From: Paraglaciecola arctica BSs20135
Lineage (GTDB): Bacteria > Pseudomonadota > Gammaproteobacteria > Enterobacterales > Alteromonadaceae
Assembly (NCBI RefSeq): GCF_000314995.1
Contig: NZ_BAEO01000056.1
Coordinates: 1-64,000, forward strand
Length of the DNA: 64,000 nucleotides
Direction: 5' to 3'
The translations under genes and the position numbers were made by a program. The number at the start of each line of letters is the position of its first letter. Positions within the stretch are counted from its first letter, which is position 1. Shown in pieces: positions 44,037 to 52,453 of this stretch. Under the pieces are notes generated by a model that worked only from the letters and a program-made list of their open reading frames with translations, was not told where the DNA came from and made no database searches.

Positions 44037-44459
44037 CTAGCTGCCTTGACCCAGTCTTAATACGCTTCTAAAAATTCGTTTGGTAGTATCTGCTACCTGC
44101 ACGTTTGTTTCGTAGGCTTTTGATGCTGACATCATATCTGCCATTTCCTCAACGACATTGACGTTGGGTTTATAGATATAGCCATTTTCGTCTGACATAG
44201 GATGACCTGGACTATATTCAATTTGCAGCGGAGCAGAGCTTTCCACTACACCTAATACGCTAACTCGAGAGCCCACACTTTGTTGTTGTGATGCCTGTTG
44301 TAATTCAGCAGCAAAAACTGGATGGCGAGCTTTATAAGTTTCGTCATAACTACTACTAACACTATTAGCATTAGCTACATTACTAGCAGTGGTATTCAAA
44401 CGTACACTTTGTGCACTCATACCGGTACTGGCAATATCCATTACATTAAATAGACTCAT
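44037..44459 (-). CDS. flgC: Flagellar rod protein FlgC
   Basis: The 140-residue rod protein has LFNVMDIASTGMSAQSVRLN, TTASNVANANSVSSSYDETY, YKARHPVFAAELQQ and NVNVVEEMADMMSASKAYET. Its ATG overlaps the flgB stop. Confidence 0.95.
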   Translation of the reverse strand: MSLFNVMDIASTGMSAQSVRLNTTASNVANANSVSSSYDETYKARHPVFAAELQQASQQQSVGSRVSVLGVVESSAPLQIEYSPGHPMSDENGYIYKPNVNVVEEMADMMSASKAYETNVQVADTTKRIFRSVLRLGQGS

Positions 44460-44860
44460 TATTGCTGACCTCCAGTTATGGCTTTTTTCATGCTTTTAAT
44501 TTTTCCATTTAAAAACTCCATTCCAGCTTGATAACGTAAGCCGTTATCTAGGAAGGTATTTCTTTCAATTTGCACATCGACAGTATTGCCATCACCTGTA
44601 TCAGGCTGATTTGGGATGCGGAACTGTAATTCACCAGTGCCTTGCATTGCGCCCTTAATATGGTTGTCGTTGGTGCGAGTTAAATTATGATCTCTGGAAT
44701 GCTGGGCGCTTTTCATCGCTTTTTGAAAGTCAATGTCCCTAGCTTTATAGCCAGGTGTATTAGCATTCGCTAAGTTTCCCGCAATAACTTCCATACGGTC
44801 AGTCCGAACCTGCAGGGCTTTATGATGAAAGCCCATTAATTTGTCTAGGTTGATAGCCAT
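44459..44860 (-). CDS. flgB: Flagellar rod protein FlgB
   Basis: The 133-residue rod protein has KLMGFHHKALQVRTDRMEVI, AGNLANANTPGYKARDIDFQ and DNGLRYQAGMEFLNGKIKSM. It is the first gene of the flgBCDE unit; GAGGAG lies before the ATG and a sigma-54 promoter is at 44888-44903. Confidence 0.95.
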   Translation of the reverse strand: MAINLDKLMGFHHKALQVRTDRMEVIAGNLANANTPGYKARDIDFQKAMKSAQHSRDHNLTRTNDNHIKGAMQGTGELQFRIPNQPDTGDGNTVDVQIERNTFLDNGLRYQAGMEFLNGKIKSMKKAITGGQQ

Positions 44861-44887
44861 ATATTTCTCCTCTATATATCGAGTTAA

Positions 44888-44903
44888 AGCAAAGGCTGTG
44901 CCA
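44888..44903 (-). promoter_or_regulatory. Sigma-54 promoter of flgB
   Basis: On the minus strand TGGCAC, 5 bases, TTGCT: a full -24 box, a near-perfect -12 box and ideal 10-base spacing between GG and GC. It lies about 28 bases upstream of the flgB ATG. Confidence 0.88.
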
Positions 44904-44954
44904 TATGCATTACTAAACTAGATTAATATAGAGGTAGCGAACTAAAGTGAGGTT

Positions 44955-45788
44955 TTATAGAGGTTTTTTAAGGTAATAAAGGCCGGGGTTACATCTGACC
45001 ATAGTAAATTTATCGCTCAAACCTGAGAGAGATTCAGAGGCACCGAGGAATAATATGCCGTCATCTTGCAGGCAAGCGGCAATCTTTTGCAGTATTTGCT
45101 TTTTCACTTCATTGGAGAAATAAATCAGCACATTACGGCAAAAAATAATTTCAAACTTACCAAGAGAAGAATAACTATCTAACAAGTTAATAGATTTAAA
45201 GTTGGTCAAAGCTTTAACTTGTGATTTTAATCTCAGTTTGCCGTGATCTGCAGGTTCAAAATAATCTTTTTTGAACTGCTCTGGTAAGCCACGAGAAATG
45301 GCCATTTGATCATATTCACCTAATCGGCATCGCTGCAACATCTCTTCGGAAATATCTGTCCCGAGGATCTCGATACCTGCACGAAAACTATTAGCCTGTT
45401 GTTTTTTAAAATTCAAAATAGTCATAGCTATTGAGTTAGCTTCTTGTCCAGACGAACATGCTGAACTCCAGATACGCAATGGTTTAGCTTTACTAGAAAA
45501 CTGACTAAGTATGTTTTTTTCAAGCAGCTTAAAAGGGTAGTCATCACGAAACCACATGGTTTCATTAGTCGTCATGGCTTCAATGGCGGCAGCTTGGTGC
45601 TGCCTATTACCTTTAACTACCGAGTCAATGTAGGTATTAATAGAGGCAAAATGGCCCTGTTTGACTAAAGGTGTTAATCTACTGCGAACTAAATACTGCT
45701 TATTTTCCCCTAAAACAATGCCACAAGCTCGTTCCAAAAAATAACTAAATGAAACATAATGTTGCTGATCAAATTCTTTTTCCGTCAC
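44955..45788 (-). CDS. cheR: Chemotaxis protein methyltransferase CheR
   Basis: CheR methylates glutamates of chemoreceptors using SAM. The 277-residue protein has TTNETMWFRDDYPFKLLEKN, LRIWSSACSSGQEANSIAMT (SAM loop), EILGTDISEEMLQRCR and KFEIIFCRNVLIYFSNEVKK. The start is a GTG. It follows cheV by about 75 bases, the usual order in polar flagellar clusters. Confidence 0.94.
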   Translation of the reverse strand: MTEKEFDQQHYVSFSYFLERACGIVLGENKQYLVRSRLTPLVKQGHFASINTYIDSVVKGNRQHQAAAIEAMTTNETMWFRDDYPFKLLEKNILSQFSSKAKPLRIWSSACSSGQEANSIAMTILNFKKQQANSFRAGIEILGTDISEEMLQRCRLGEYDQMAISRGLPEQFKKDYFEPADHGKLRLKSQVKALTNFKSINLLDSYSSLGKFEIIFCRNVLIYFSNEVKKQILQKIAACLQDDGILFLGASESLSGLSDKFTMVRCNPGLYYLKKPL

Positions 45789-45865
45789 TCAATACTCTCT
45801 ATCAACTTGCCTTTGTATAGACAACTTTTTCTCATTAACTTAATCAACAATTATTTACGCATTGA

Positions 45866-46789
45866 CTAGTCGTTTCCAAACCACTTCTGCACTGAGGTAG
45901 CTAACTCATCTGGGTGAAACTTAGCAATAAAATCGTCAGCGCCCACTTTTTCGACCATTGCTTGATTAAACACACCACTTAATGATGTATGTAAAATCAC
46001 GTGAAGGTTTTTTAACTCTGGGGTATTTCTAATCTCTGCAGTTAGCGTGTAACCATCCATTTCAGGCATTTCGATATCTGATATCAAAACCCCTACTTTA
46101 TCGGTTATCTCTCCTGTTTCGGCGGCGATTTCTTTTAACCTTTGTAAGGCTTCAAGACCATTTTTTGCTAATTCAATTTTCAATCCAAGTGACGATAGCG
46201 CTTTCTTAATTTGATTTCGAGCCACTGAAGAGTCATCTGCAATAAATATAATTTTTTCTTGTTTATTTTCAACTTGCATAGTTTTCGCAAGGTCGTCACT
46301 CAAATCAGTATTAACGGGTGAAATGTCGTTTAGAATTTTTTCAACATCCAAAATTTCTATTAATTCTTCGTCAATGTGAGTTACCGCAGTCAAATAACTT
46401 GCCCTACCACTTCCCTTAGGGGGCGGCATAATGGACTGCCAGTTAGTGTTAATAATACGCTCTACTGAGCACACTAAAAAACCTTGTACTGAACTGTTAT
46501 ATTCGGCAATTATAACAAACGCAGTGCTCAAGTCGTCAATTCTTTTACCGCCAACTGCCAAGCTCATATCAATCACAGAAATAGTTTGTCCACGAATATG
46601 AGCAATCCCCCTAACTAACTTATTTAATCTAGGCATAGAGGTTAATGGCGGGCACTGCAACACTTCACGCACTTTAAATACGTTAATACCAAATCGTTGT
46701 CTTGAATTGAGTTTAAATAACAACAATTCTAATCTATTTTCACCAACTAGTTGGGTACGTTGATTGACCGAGTTAAGAATTCCAGACAT
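45866..46789 (-). CDS. cheV: Chemotaxis coupling protein CheV
   Basis: CheV is a CheW domain fused to a response-regulator receiver. The frame reaches a TTG at 46801, but the ATG at 46789 has GGAG 9 bases upstream and gives 307 residues. The CheW part has LLLFKLNSRQRFGINVFKVR, VREVLQCPPLTSMP and GIAHIRGQTISVIDMSLAVG. The receiver has IIFIADDSSVARNQIKKAL and GVLISDIEMPEMDGYTL, whose Asp in ISDIEMP is the phosphorylation site. Confidence 0.94.
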   Translation of the reverse strand: MSGILNSVNQRTQLVGENRLELLLFKLNSRQRFGINVFKVREVLQCPPLTSMPRLNKLVRGIAHIRGQTISVIDMSLAVGGKRIDDLSTAFVIIAEYNSSVQGFLVCSVERIINTNWQSIMPPPKGSGRASYLTAVTHIDEELIEILDVEKILNDISPVNTDLSDDLAKTMQVENKQEKIIFIADDSSVARNQIKKALSSLGLKIELAKNGLEALQRLKEIAAETGEITDKVGVLISDIEMPEMDGYTLTAEIRNTPELKNLHVILHTSLSGVFNQAMVEKVGADDFIAKFHPDELATSVQKWFGND

Positions 46790-46801
46790 GTATGACTCCA
46801 A

Positions 46802-47029
46802 TACGAATTAAAAGCGGCGTAACTTTTGCTTATATCTTGTTTTAAGTACAACTAAGTACCATTAAACCTCAACTTCACTGCGTAGAACCGCAACAAATTG
46901 ACACTTAATGTCACTCATAGCAGAGCAGAATAATAGAAATTGTAAAATTACTATTATAGCGACCGAATATTGACGCTTTATGCTCTGTTTAATATGTCCA
47001 TAGCATAGACAACTTAACAACAAGAGAAC
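46802..47029. other. Divergent intergenic region cheV / flgA
   Basis: About 230 AT-rich bases separate the divergent cheV and flgA genes. No sigma-28 or sigma-54 box was recognised; ordinary promoters may be present. No frame or terminator was seen. Confidence 0.35.
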
Positions 47030-47740
47030 ATGATTAAATCACATTATTATCAAGCATTCGTCAGACTGTTCGCAATAACTACTTATATGTATATTGGTAT
47101 AACGGCGGCAGATGAAAATAATTTAATTAAACAGCAATTGAGTAGCCAAGCCGAACAATTTGTTTTAGGTCAACTTGACCCTAACAATGACAAAACCATT
47201 GATGCAGTAGCCATGCCTATTGATGAACGCGTTCATGTACCTGTATGTAGCTCTGAATTGACCTTTTCATCGAGTCCAGAAGCACTTAGTCAATCGAATG
47301 TTATGGTAAAAGCCCAGTGTAGTGATAACGACTGGTATATGTTTATGGTGGTCAAAGCCACCGAAACGCAACCTGTTGTAATATTATCGAGTGCGGTCAG
47401 CCCGGGCACATTATTAACCACTGATAATGTTCATGTGGTTAAAATGGATAAAAAACGTTTAAGAAGTACCACATTTGCCGATATAGAAGACGTAGTTGGA
47501 GCCAGAATAAAACGTCGAGTCTCTGCAGGCAGACCAGTTAACCCGAATAACTTATGTTACGTATGTAAAGGCGACAACGTGACTATTTCTGCTGGCAATC
47601 TCAGTATGCGTGTAAAAACCAATGGTTTCGCGCTAGAAGACGGCAGAATGGGTGAAACCATTCAGGTTGAAAATAGACGTTCGAGTAAAAAGATATACGC
47701 ACGAGTTGTGGGTACAGGGCAAGTGGAAATAGGTATTTAA
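47030..47740 (+). CDS. flgA: P-ring assembly chaperone FlgA
   Basis: FlgA helps P-ring formation in the periplasm. The 236-residue protein has an N-terminal hydrophobic export signal, and a C-terminal SAF-type part with VVILSSAVSPGTLLTTDNVH, IEDVVGARIKRRVSAGRPVN, CYVCKGDNVTISAGNLSMRV and GRMGETIQVENRRSSKKIYA, ending in VGTGQVEIGI. It is divergent from cheV and upstream of flgM. Confidence 0.93.
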   Translation: MIKSHYYQAFVRLFAITTYMYIGITAADENNLIKQQLSSQAEQFVLGQLDPNNDKTIDAVAMPIDERVHVPVCSSELTFSSSPEALSQSNVMVKAQCSDNDWYMFMVVKATETQPVVILSSAVSPGTLLTTDNVHVVKMDKKRLRSTTFADIEDVVGARIKRRVSAGRPVNPNNLCYVCKGDNVTISAGNLSMRVKTNGFALEDGRMGETIQVENRRSSKKIYARVVGTGQVEIGI

Positions 47741-47802
47741 GATATATTCAAACGACAGATTTAAGTCTCTATTCATTTAGTGCTGTTATTTGTTTTTTTT
47801 GT

Positions 47803-47829
47803 TAAAGTATTCGGGATCATGGCCGATAA
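47803..47829 (+). promoter_or_regulatory. Sigma-28 promoter of flgM
   Basis: TAAAGTAT, 11 bases, GCCGATAA: 7 of 8 at -35 and 8 of 8 at -10 with ideal spacing. Start near 47836, about 32 bases before the flgM ATG. FliA thus drives its own inhibitor. Confidence 0.92.
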
Positions 47830-47867
47830 CTAAAATGAGGTTAAATAAAAGGGAGTGGGTATTAATC

Positions 47868-48203
47868 ATGTCTATTAGCAATATAAACAACGGTAGCCCT
47901 AAGGCATCTGTTGATAATCAAAAGCTTAGTCAGCAACAGCAGGCTTTGAATAATGGCAATGCGCAACAAACAAACACGCAAAAAGCTGCCACTGTCGGTG
48001 TTCGTCAGGATTCAGTTTCGTTGACATCATCTGCACAGCAACTTAGTCAGGTTCAGAGGAAAGGTACAGAAGCACCAGTCAACCAGGAAAAGGTTGATCG
48101 ATTGAAAAAAGCAATCCAAAGTGGTGAGTATAAAATTAATCCTGAATCACTTGCGCAAAAGATTTCAACATTAGAATCAGAAATATATGGCACAAAAGCA
48201 TAA
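47868..48203 (+). CDS. flgM: Anti-sigma-28 factor FlgM
   Basis: FlgM holds FliA inactive until it is exported through the finished hook. The frame opens at 47790, but the real start is the ATG at 47868 (MSISNINNGSPKAS), giving 111 residues, because the sigma-28 promoter lies inside the longer frame. The C-terminal part (QEKVDRLKKAIQSGEYKINP, ESLAQKISTLE) is the sigma-binding FlgM domain; the Gln-rich N-terminal half is expected to be unfolded. Confidence 0.93.
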   Translation: MSISNINNGSPKASVDNQKLSQQQQALNNGNAQQTNTQKAATVGVRQDSVSLTSSAQQLSQVQRKGTEAPVNQEKVDRLKKAIQSGEYKINPESLAQKISTLESEIYGTKA

Positions 48204-48229
48204 AGACAGCATAATGGATGCTGTCTTTT
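48202..48229 (+). terminator. Stem-loop between flgM and flgN
   Basis: AAAGACAGCAT and ATGCTGTCTTT are exact 11-base inverted repeats around an AATGG loop, beginning in the flgM stop codon. The T-run after it is short (TTTTA), so it may stop only part of the transcripts before flgN. Confidence 0.65.
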
Positions 48230-48244
48230 ACTGTGATAAAGCTT

Positions 48245-48673
48245 ATGTCTGAATTAAAAAAAGCAATTTTAAACCAACAAAAACTCTTATTAGATTTGCA
48301 ACATATTCTTGAAACTGAACTTCATCTTATCAGTAGCAGAGATGCTGAATCACTGATCAACATGTTAAAAACCAAAGAAGCCCTACTTGATTCAGTTCAA
48401 CAACAAGATACTGTTATTGCCAACCTGTATACAAAAGCAAGCCAAGAACAAAAAGATGATGAAGAGGTTGTTGCGCTATTTAATCAAGCAAAAGAAATAG
48501 TTTCCCAATGCCAGTTCCGCACTCAAATTAATCAAACCGCAGTAGAACAAGGCCAATTGCGCCTAGAACACCTACGTAACCTTTTATTAGAATCAAGAGC
48601 CAAAGAGTCGATGACCTATGATAAAACCGGTCGTACTCAAGGTGGTAGTTCTAGTGGTGGGATCAGCGCTTAG
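48245..48673 (+). CDS. flgN: Flagellar export chaperone FlgN
   Basis: FlgN is the chaperone of FlgK and FlgL. The start is taken as the ATG at 48245 (MSELKKAILNQQKLL), giving 142 residues; the longer frame from 48218 runs through the stem-loop. The protein is helical and coiled-coil-rich (LSSRDAESLINMLKTKEALL-like region, QQDTVIANLYTKASQEQ) and ends in a Gly/Ser-rich tail. Placement after flgM is the normal order. Confidence 0.88.
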   Translation: MSELKKAILNQQKLLLDLQHILETELHLISSRDAESLINMLKTKEALLDSVQQQDTVIANLYTKASQEQKDDEEVVALFNQAKEIVSQCQFRTQINQTAVEQGQLRLEHLRNLLLESRAKESMTYDKTGRTQGGSSSGGISA

Positions 48674-48695
48674 GCTTCGAGCTTCGAGCTTCGAG
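48674..48695. repeat. Three tandem copies of GCTTCGA
   Basis: Three exact 7-base copies begin 1 base after the flgN stop, between the convergent flgN and flgP genes. A degenerate inverted counterpart (CTCGTAGCTGCTC) lies near 48788, so the pair may form a loose stem. Confidence 0.6.
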
Positions 48696-48801
48696 TTGAA
48701 TAGTAAAAAGCCCAGTGAAAAACATCTACCCTCTTTAATACTTTTTTAAACATATTTTATCTTTAAGCTAAACCCTAGAAGCTCACCACTCGTAGCTGCT
48801 C

Positions 48802-49293
48802 TTAGTAATAATGAACTTTTTTAACACGCTTAGGACGTGCCGTGGATAAGTAAATATCATTAACCAATTTAAAGTCTAGTTCTAGTTCAGTCGCGTAAGT
48901 ATCATTCCCTACTGGATAACTTTTTACCACTTTAGCTCCTCTTATCACTCCTTGTACTGAACTATCTAAATGCGTATCTTGCATAATTAAGCTTGAAAGA
49001 GACTGACCACCCTCGACCTTTTGTCCATATACTTGCTCAGTCAATTCGCGATATGCATCTAATTTTGAAGCTTTGAGTGCCATCAACATTTTACTGGACT
49101 CACTTGCGCCTTTTTGATCTGAAATAGGTGCATAACCAATAGCCAAAATAACAGGATAAGTTTCAGGAGCGACAGTTTCCCATTCAACATGTTTATTAAA
49201 TAGGTTTGAACAGCCAGTCAAACATACACTTAACATTGCTGTTAAAGCTAAAAATCGACTGCTTAGTTTGTTAACCCTTAGTATATTTACCAT
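48802..49293 (-). CDS. flgP: Flagellar outer-membrane lipoprotein FlgP
   Basis: The 163-residue protein has a lipoprotein signal ending in CLTGC (residues 24-28) and the LPP20/FlgP domain: VILAIGYAPISDQKGASESS, LMALKASKLDAYRELTEQVY, GQKVEGGQSLSSLIMQD and VIRGAKVVKSYPVGNDTYAT. In Vibrio it forms the basal disk of the polar flagellum with FlgT and MotX/MotY nearby. The usual partner flgO is not next to it here. Confidence 0.88.
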   Translation of the reverse strand: MVNILRVNKLSSRFLALTAMLSVCLTGCSNLFNKHVEWETVAPETYPVILAIGYAPISDQKGASESSKMLMALKASKLDAYRELTEQVYGQKVEGGQSLSSLIMQDTHLDSSVQGVIRGAKVVKSYPVGNDTYATELELDFKLVNDIYLSTARPKRVKKVHYY

Positions 49294-49527
49294 TTTTCTA
49301 ACACCCTACTGTTCACTGTTTTAATATCACTATTCTAGGTTTTGGTCTGCAATAACCATACCTAAAAACCATTATGCTCATATAGGTACGATTTGTGCTT
49401 AAAGATTTGTACTTATATAAGAATAGCTAAACATAACTAATCAAAGTTAAACATATTAGAAAATCTGACTGAAATTTGACTATGTATTATCACAAGAACC
49501 ACTTTACGCATGTTAGAAAGGCAAATT

Positions 49528-50685
49528 ATGCACCTAGGTAGAATAATACAAATAAGCGCCGTTTTAATGCTACTTGTTAGCAGCAGCCCTGCATTGGCCA
49601 TTTGGTTCGAGGCCACAGGTCAAGCCGTTATCCACAATGGCGAAAAAGAAGCAGCACGGCAACAAGCCACTCAAGAAGCCATTAAACAAGCGCTACTGTT
49701 CTCAGGCGCGTCAGTTAAAAGTATCCAGTCTCTTGTTAATGGATTGCTTGAAGACGACCGCTTTGAAATTCGCGCTTCAGGCGAAGTTAATAACATTGAG
49801 TTGATTGATGAAATTTACCACGACGACTTTGTAACAGTTTCCATAAGAGCAGATATATTCCCACAAGAAGCATTATGTTCTGCCTCAGATTACAAAAAAA
49901 ATATTGTCACCACATGGTATAACATCAATAAACGGCAACAAGCTGCCGTCGGCAACCTTTATGACTTTGGTAAGGTGCTAGCTGAAAAGATACAAGAAGA
50001 AGCCCAAAACCATGCTAGATATTCATTTATTAACCGAGTTGAGCCCTACTATTTAAACCCACTAGATAAAGACAAAAAATCAACTGCATTTACCTTAGCG
50101 CAAAAAACCAATGCTCAGTACGTGCTTTTTGGTGAAATTGTAGAGTTTGCAGTAGAAACCTCTACCACCTCAGCCATGCAATTTTGGAAAAGTGACCAAA
50201 GCAAACGAAACCTGACACTGTCCTTTTCAATGTATGATGGCAACTCTGGTGAAATGGTTTTTCAAGATACACAAAACATTTCAGCTTTATGGGACTTTGA
50301 CCCATACAAATCCATAGACAGTAATAGTCGGCTATTGTGGGGATCTACATTTGGCTTGGCTACTGAAAAGATTATCCAAGAAGTAGTGCAATCAATAGAC
50401 GACTCTGTAAGTTGTCTCCCTGCATTTGGACGAGTAATAAAGGTGACAGGTGAGAGCCTAAGCATTAACATTGGCAAACACAATGGCGTAAAACAAGGTG
50501 ACAAATTAACCCTATTTCAAATGAATCAGTTTTTTGACACCCAAAATTTCCCACACCGACAATTTCAGTTACACCCTGAACAAGTGATAGTTAGACAAGT
50601 ATATGCCGAAACAGCAGTGGTAGAGTCAATTACAGGCGCCCCTTTGGCTAATATTCAACCAAACGATTTTGTAGCACGCAGATAA
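49528..50685 (+). CDS. flgT: Flagellar H-ring protein FlgT
   Basis: FlgT builds the H ring around the LP ring in sodium-driven polar flagella. The ATG at 49528 is chosen over 49510 because AAAGG lies 10 bases before it; it gives 385 residues with a clear signal peptide ending SSSPALA. WFEATGQAVIHNGEKEAARQ, ATQEAIKQALLFSGASVKSI and the C-terminal VIKVTGESLSINIGKHNGVK are typical of FlgT. It diverges from flgP. Confidence 0.9.
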   Translation: MHLGRIIQISAVLMLLVSSSPALAIWFEATGQAVIHNGEKEAARQQATQEAIKQALLFSGASVKSIQSLVNGLLEDDRFEIRASGEVNNIELIDEIYHDDFVTVSIRADIFPQEALCSASDYKKNIVTTWYNINKRQQAAVGNLYDFGKVLAEKIQEEAQNHARYSFINRVEPYYLNPLDKDKKSTAFTLAQKTNAQYVLFGEIVEFAVETSTTSAMQFWKSDQSKRNLTLSFSMYDGNSGEMVFQDTQNISALWDFDPYKSIDSNSRLLWGSTFGLATEKIIQEVVQSIDDSVSCLPAFGRVIKVTGESLSINIGKHNGVKQGDKLTLFQMNQFFDTQNFPHRQFQLHPEQVIVRQVYAETAVVESITGAPLANIQPNDFVARR

Positions 50686-50744
50686 ATACTAAGAAGGGTT
50701 TAAATCCAAGTGCGACTGGGACATAATGCCCCGCGCTAAACTCA

Positions 50745-50819
50745 GTCCCTGTAGTTTAATGGATAAAACAAGGCCCTCCTAAGGCTTAGATCTTGGTTCG
50801 ATTCCAGGTGGGGACGCCA
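50745..50819 (+). tRNA. tRNA-Arg (anticodon CCU)
   Basis: A 75-base cloverleaf ending in an encoded CCA. The acceptor stem pairs GTCCCTG with TGGGGAC (two wobbles), the anticodon stem AGGCC/GGCTT holds the loop CTCCTAA with anticodon CCT, and the T arm is CTTGG-TTCGATT-CCAGG. The D stem is weak (GTTT/AAAC). It resembles E. coli argW. No integrase gene lies beside it. Confidence 0.95.
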
Positions 50820-51282
50820 TAGCGCATTATCAGCATATACCTTCGTTAACCTAAAACCACTCAAGACCAATAAAAACAAGGCCTTCAGCCACTCCACCTG
50901 AATATCTCATGTCAAGAAAAGTCAGCCCAAAAGGCTATTTGTTAAAACTATTGATACTCTTGTGTAGCACAGGATTATCAGAAGCGGATAAGCTAGTTAA
51001 ATGTTAAGTTGATTGATAGGGTTATTATGCATGTGCTGATTATTCGCATTAGCTTACCTCACAAAAAACATCACTTATTTGTGTGTCACTCACCCGCCTC
51101 ACAAAAAAGAGCACTAATTTGTGCGCTAGTCGCCAATCTCACAAATACACCATTTAGCCTAACATTCGCTCTTCCTTTTTTAAGGTTTATTGCCTTAGTT
51201 AAAAACATTCTAGATAACCACTATCCCAATATTAATTTAGCTATGTATAATCAAATACATATTCACTTTATTAAAGAATGAT
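50820..51282. other. Intergenic region after tRNA-Arg with short repeats
   Basis: No convincing gene. A 90-codon frame at 51009-51281 runs through the 40-base repeats and has no recognisable features. A 32-codon frame at 50909-51007 looks signal-peptide-like but is too short to call. The repeats are listed separately. Confidence 0.5.
51058..51159 (+). repeat. Tandem 40-base repeat, 2.5 copies, each with a CACAAA/TTTGTG dyad
   Basis: Units start at 51058, 51098 and 51138. Each begins CTCACAAA; units 1 and 2 each carry CACAAAAAA followed by TTTGTG some 10 bases on, making an inverted repeat. The unit length is not a multiple of 3 and bases between differ, so the pattern is not coding. Confidence 0.65.
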
Positions 51283-52041
51283 ATGCCAACCGACCCGTTA
51301 GATGACATGCCGAAAATCAGGCTAGAAAAAGATGACTTGGAATCTTTTCATCGCACTAGAGCACAAGCTACTAATAAAAGCTCAAAAAAAGGTAAAGAGC
51401 CTGATGAGCCACGCCCAGCATCTAACTCCCCTTCTTGGTTTGCTTTTTTGTTTTTACTTATCATTATTGTAGGTGCAACTGGTTATTGGTCGTTTCAACA
51501 ATATAAAGTATTACAGCAAGCACAAAGTCGTATTACAGAACTAGAGAGTCGTTTGTCTGCAACGGGTGAAGATATGGATCAATCAGCGGCTGCATTACAA
51601 GTTAAAGTATCTGAACTCAGTTCAAAAACAGAACATTTGTGGTCCGAAATGGACAAACTTTGGGCTTCGGCTTGGCGACGTAACCAGTCTGAAATCGGCG
51701 ATTTAGATAAAACGGTTAAGGCGCTAAAAGTCGCTAATGAAAAAAGTGCAAAAAATCTGAGTAACGAAACTGCGGAAAATATTACCAGTATTGGCTTGGT
51801 GAAAGAGCAATTGGAAAATCAGGCCAAGGTGCTAAATCAATTAAATAAACAATTTAACCAAGTCAGTAGCATAGATGCTGATTTTGAACAGCAACTTGCG
51901 AGTTTACGTGAAAAGCTTATTTCCACTGCATTAGCTAATAATGGCTTAACCGATCAAATTGATGAGCTACGCCGAAGAGTGACTGCTGCAGAGAAAAAAA
52001 CCAATCAAGTAGAAAACATGCTTACTGGGCCAACTTCGTAG
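51283..52041 (+). CDS. Single-pass membrane protein with a long coiled coil, function unknown
   Basis: The 252-residue protein has a charged N-terminal cytoplasmic part (residues 1-48), one membrane helix near 49-70 (WFAFLFLLIIIVGATGYW) and a long helical region rich in heptads (LQQAQSRITELESRLSATGE, TDQIDELRRRVTAAEKKTNQ). No enzyme motif is present. Topology suggests the coiled coil is periplasmic. It is followed by a bidirectional terminator shared with grxD. I do not recognise the family. Confidence 0.75.
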   Translation: MPTDPLDDMPKIRLEKDDLESFHRTRAQATNKSSKKGKEPDEPRPASNSPSWFAFLFLLIIIVGATGYWSFQQYKVLQQAQSRITELESRLSATGEDMDQSAAALQVKVSELSSKTEHLWSEMDKLWASAWRRNQSEIGDLDKTVKALKVANEKSAKNLSNETAENITSIGLVKEQLENQAKVLNQLNKQFNQVSSIDADFEQQLASLREKLISTALANNGLTDQIDELRRRVTAAEKKTNQVENMLTGPTS

Positions 52042-52065
52042 CATTGGATAGGGTTATTTAAAGAT

Positions 52066-52096
52066 AAAAAAAAGAGCGCTAAGCGCTCTTTTTTTA
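52066..52096. terminator. Bidirectional Rho-independent terminator
   Basis: AAAGAGCGCT (52071-52080) and AGCGCTCTTT (52082-52091) are exact inverted repeats flanked by A-run and T-run, serving both the coiled-coil gene and grxD, which converge here. Confidence 0.9.
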
Positions 52097-52111
52097 TATC
52101 TGGCGTTGGAT

Positions 52112-52453
52112 TTATTCAGCTGGACTTTCATCTGCTCTTTTGGCTGCAGACTCTTTAATTAACGTCTGTAACTCGCCTTGTTGCGCCATTTCCATAATGA
52201 TGTCACAGCCACCAACTAGCTCGCCATCAACCCATAGCTGCGGAAAAGTAGGCCAATCAGCGTATTTAGGTAACTCAGCGCGGATATCAGGGTTTTGTAA
52301 AATATCGACATAAGCGAACTGCTCACCACAAGACATTAACGCTTGGGTGGCCTGAGCAGAAAAACCACAATTAGGTAATTTAGGTGAGCCTTTCATATAT
52401 AAAAGTATGGGATTTTCTTCGATTTGTTGCTTAATTTTTTCAATAGTGTCCAT
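52112..52453 (-). CDS. grxD: Monothiol glutaredoxin
   Basis: A 113-residue class II glutaredoxin. PILLYMKGSPKLPNCGFSAQ contains the CGFS active site; WPTFPQLWVDGELVGGCDII is the glutathione-binding part. Such proteins bind a [2Fe-2S] cluster and take part in iron-sulfur delivery. Length is normal. Confidence 0.95.
   Translation of the reverse strand: MDTIEKIKQQIEENPILLYMKGSPKLPNCGFSAQATQALMSCGEQFAYVDILQNPDIRAELPKYADWPTFPQLWVDGELVGGCDIIMEMAQQGELQTLIKESAAKRADESPAE

Noticed and set aside
47790-47867. Upstream extension of flgM
   Set aside because: The sigma-28 promoter lies inside it, so those codons are not in the main transcript.
50745-50819. tRNA-Arg as an active prophage or island attachment site
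   Set aside because: argW-like genes are known integration sites, but no integrase and no repeated tRNA 3' end was seen nearby.
50909-51007. 32-codon frame with a signal-peptide-like start
   Set aside because: Too short and without a good ribosome-binding site or known relatives; not reported as a gene.
51058-51159. CRISPR array
   Set aside because: Only 2.5 degenerate units with no distinct spacers and no cas genes.
51009-51281. 90-codon plus-strand frame after tRNA-Arg
   Set aside because: It runs through 40-base repeats whose unit is not a multiple of three, and the product has no recognisable motif.
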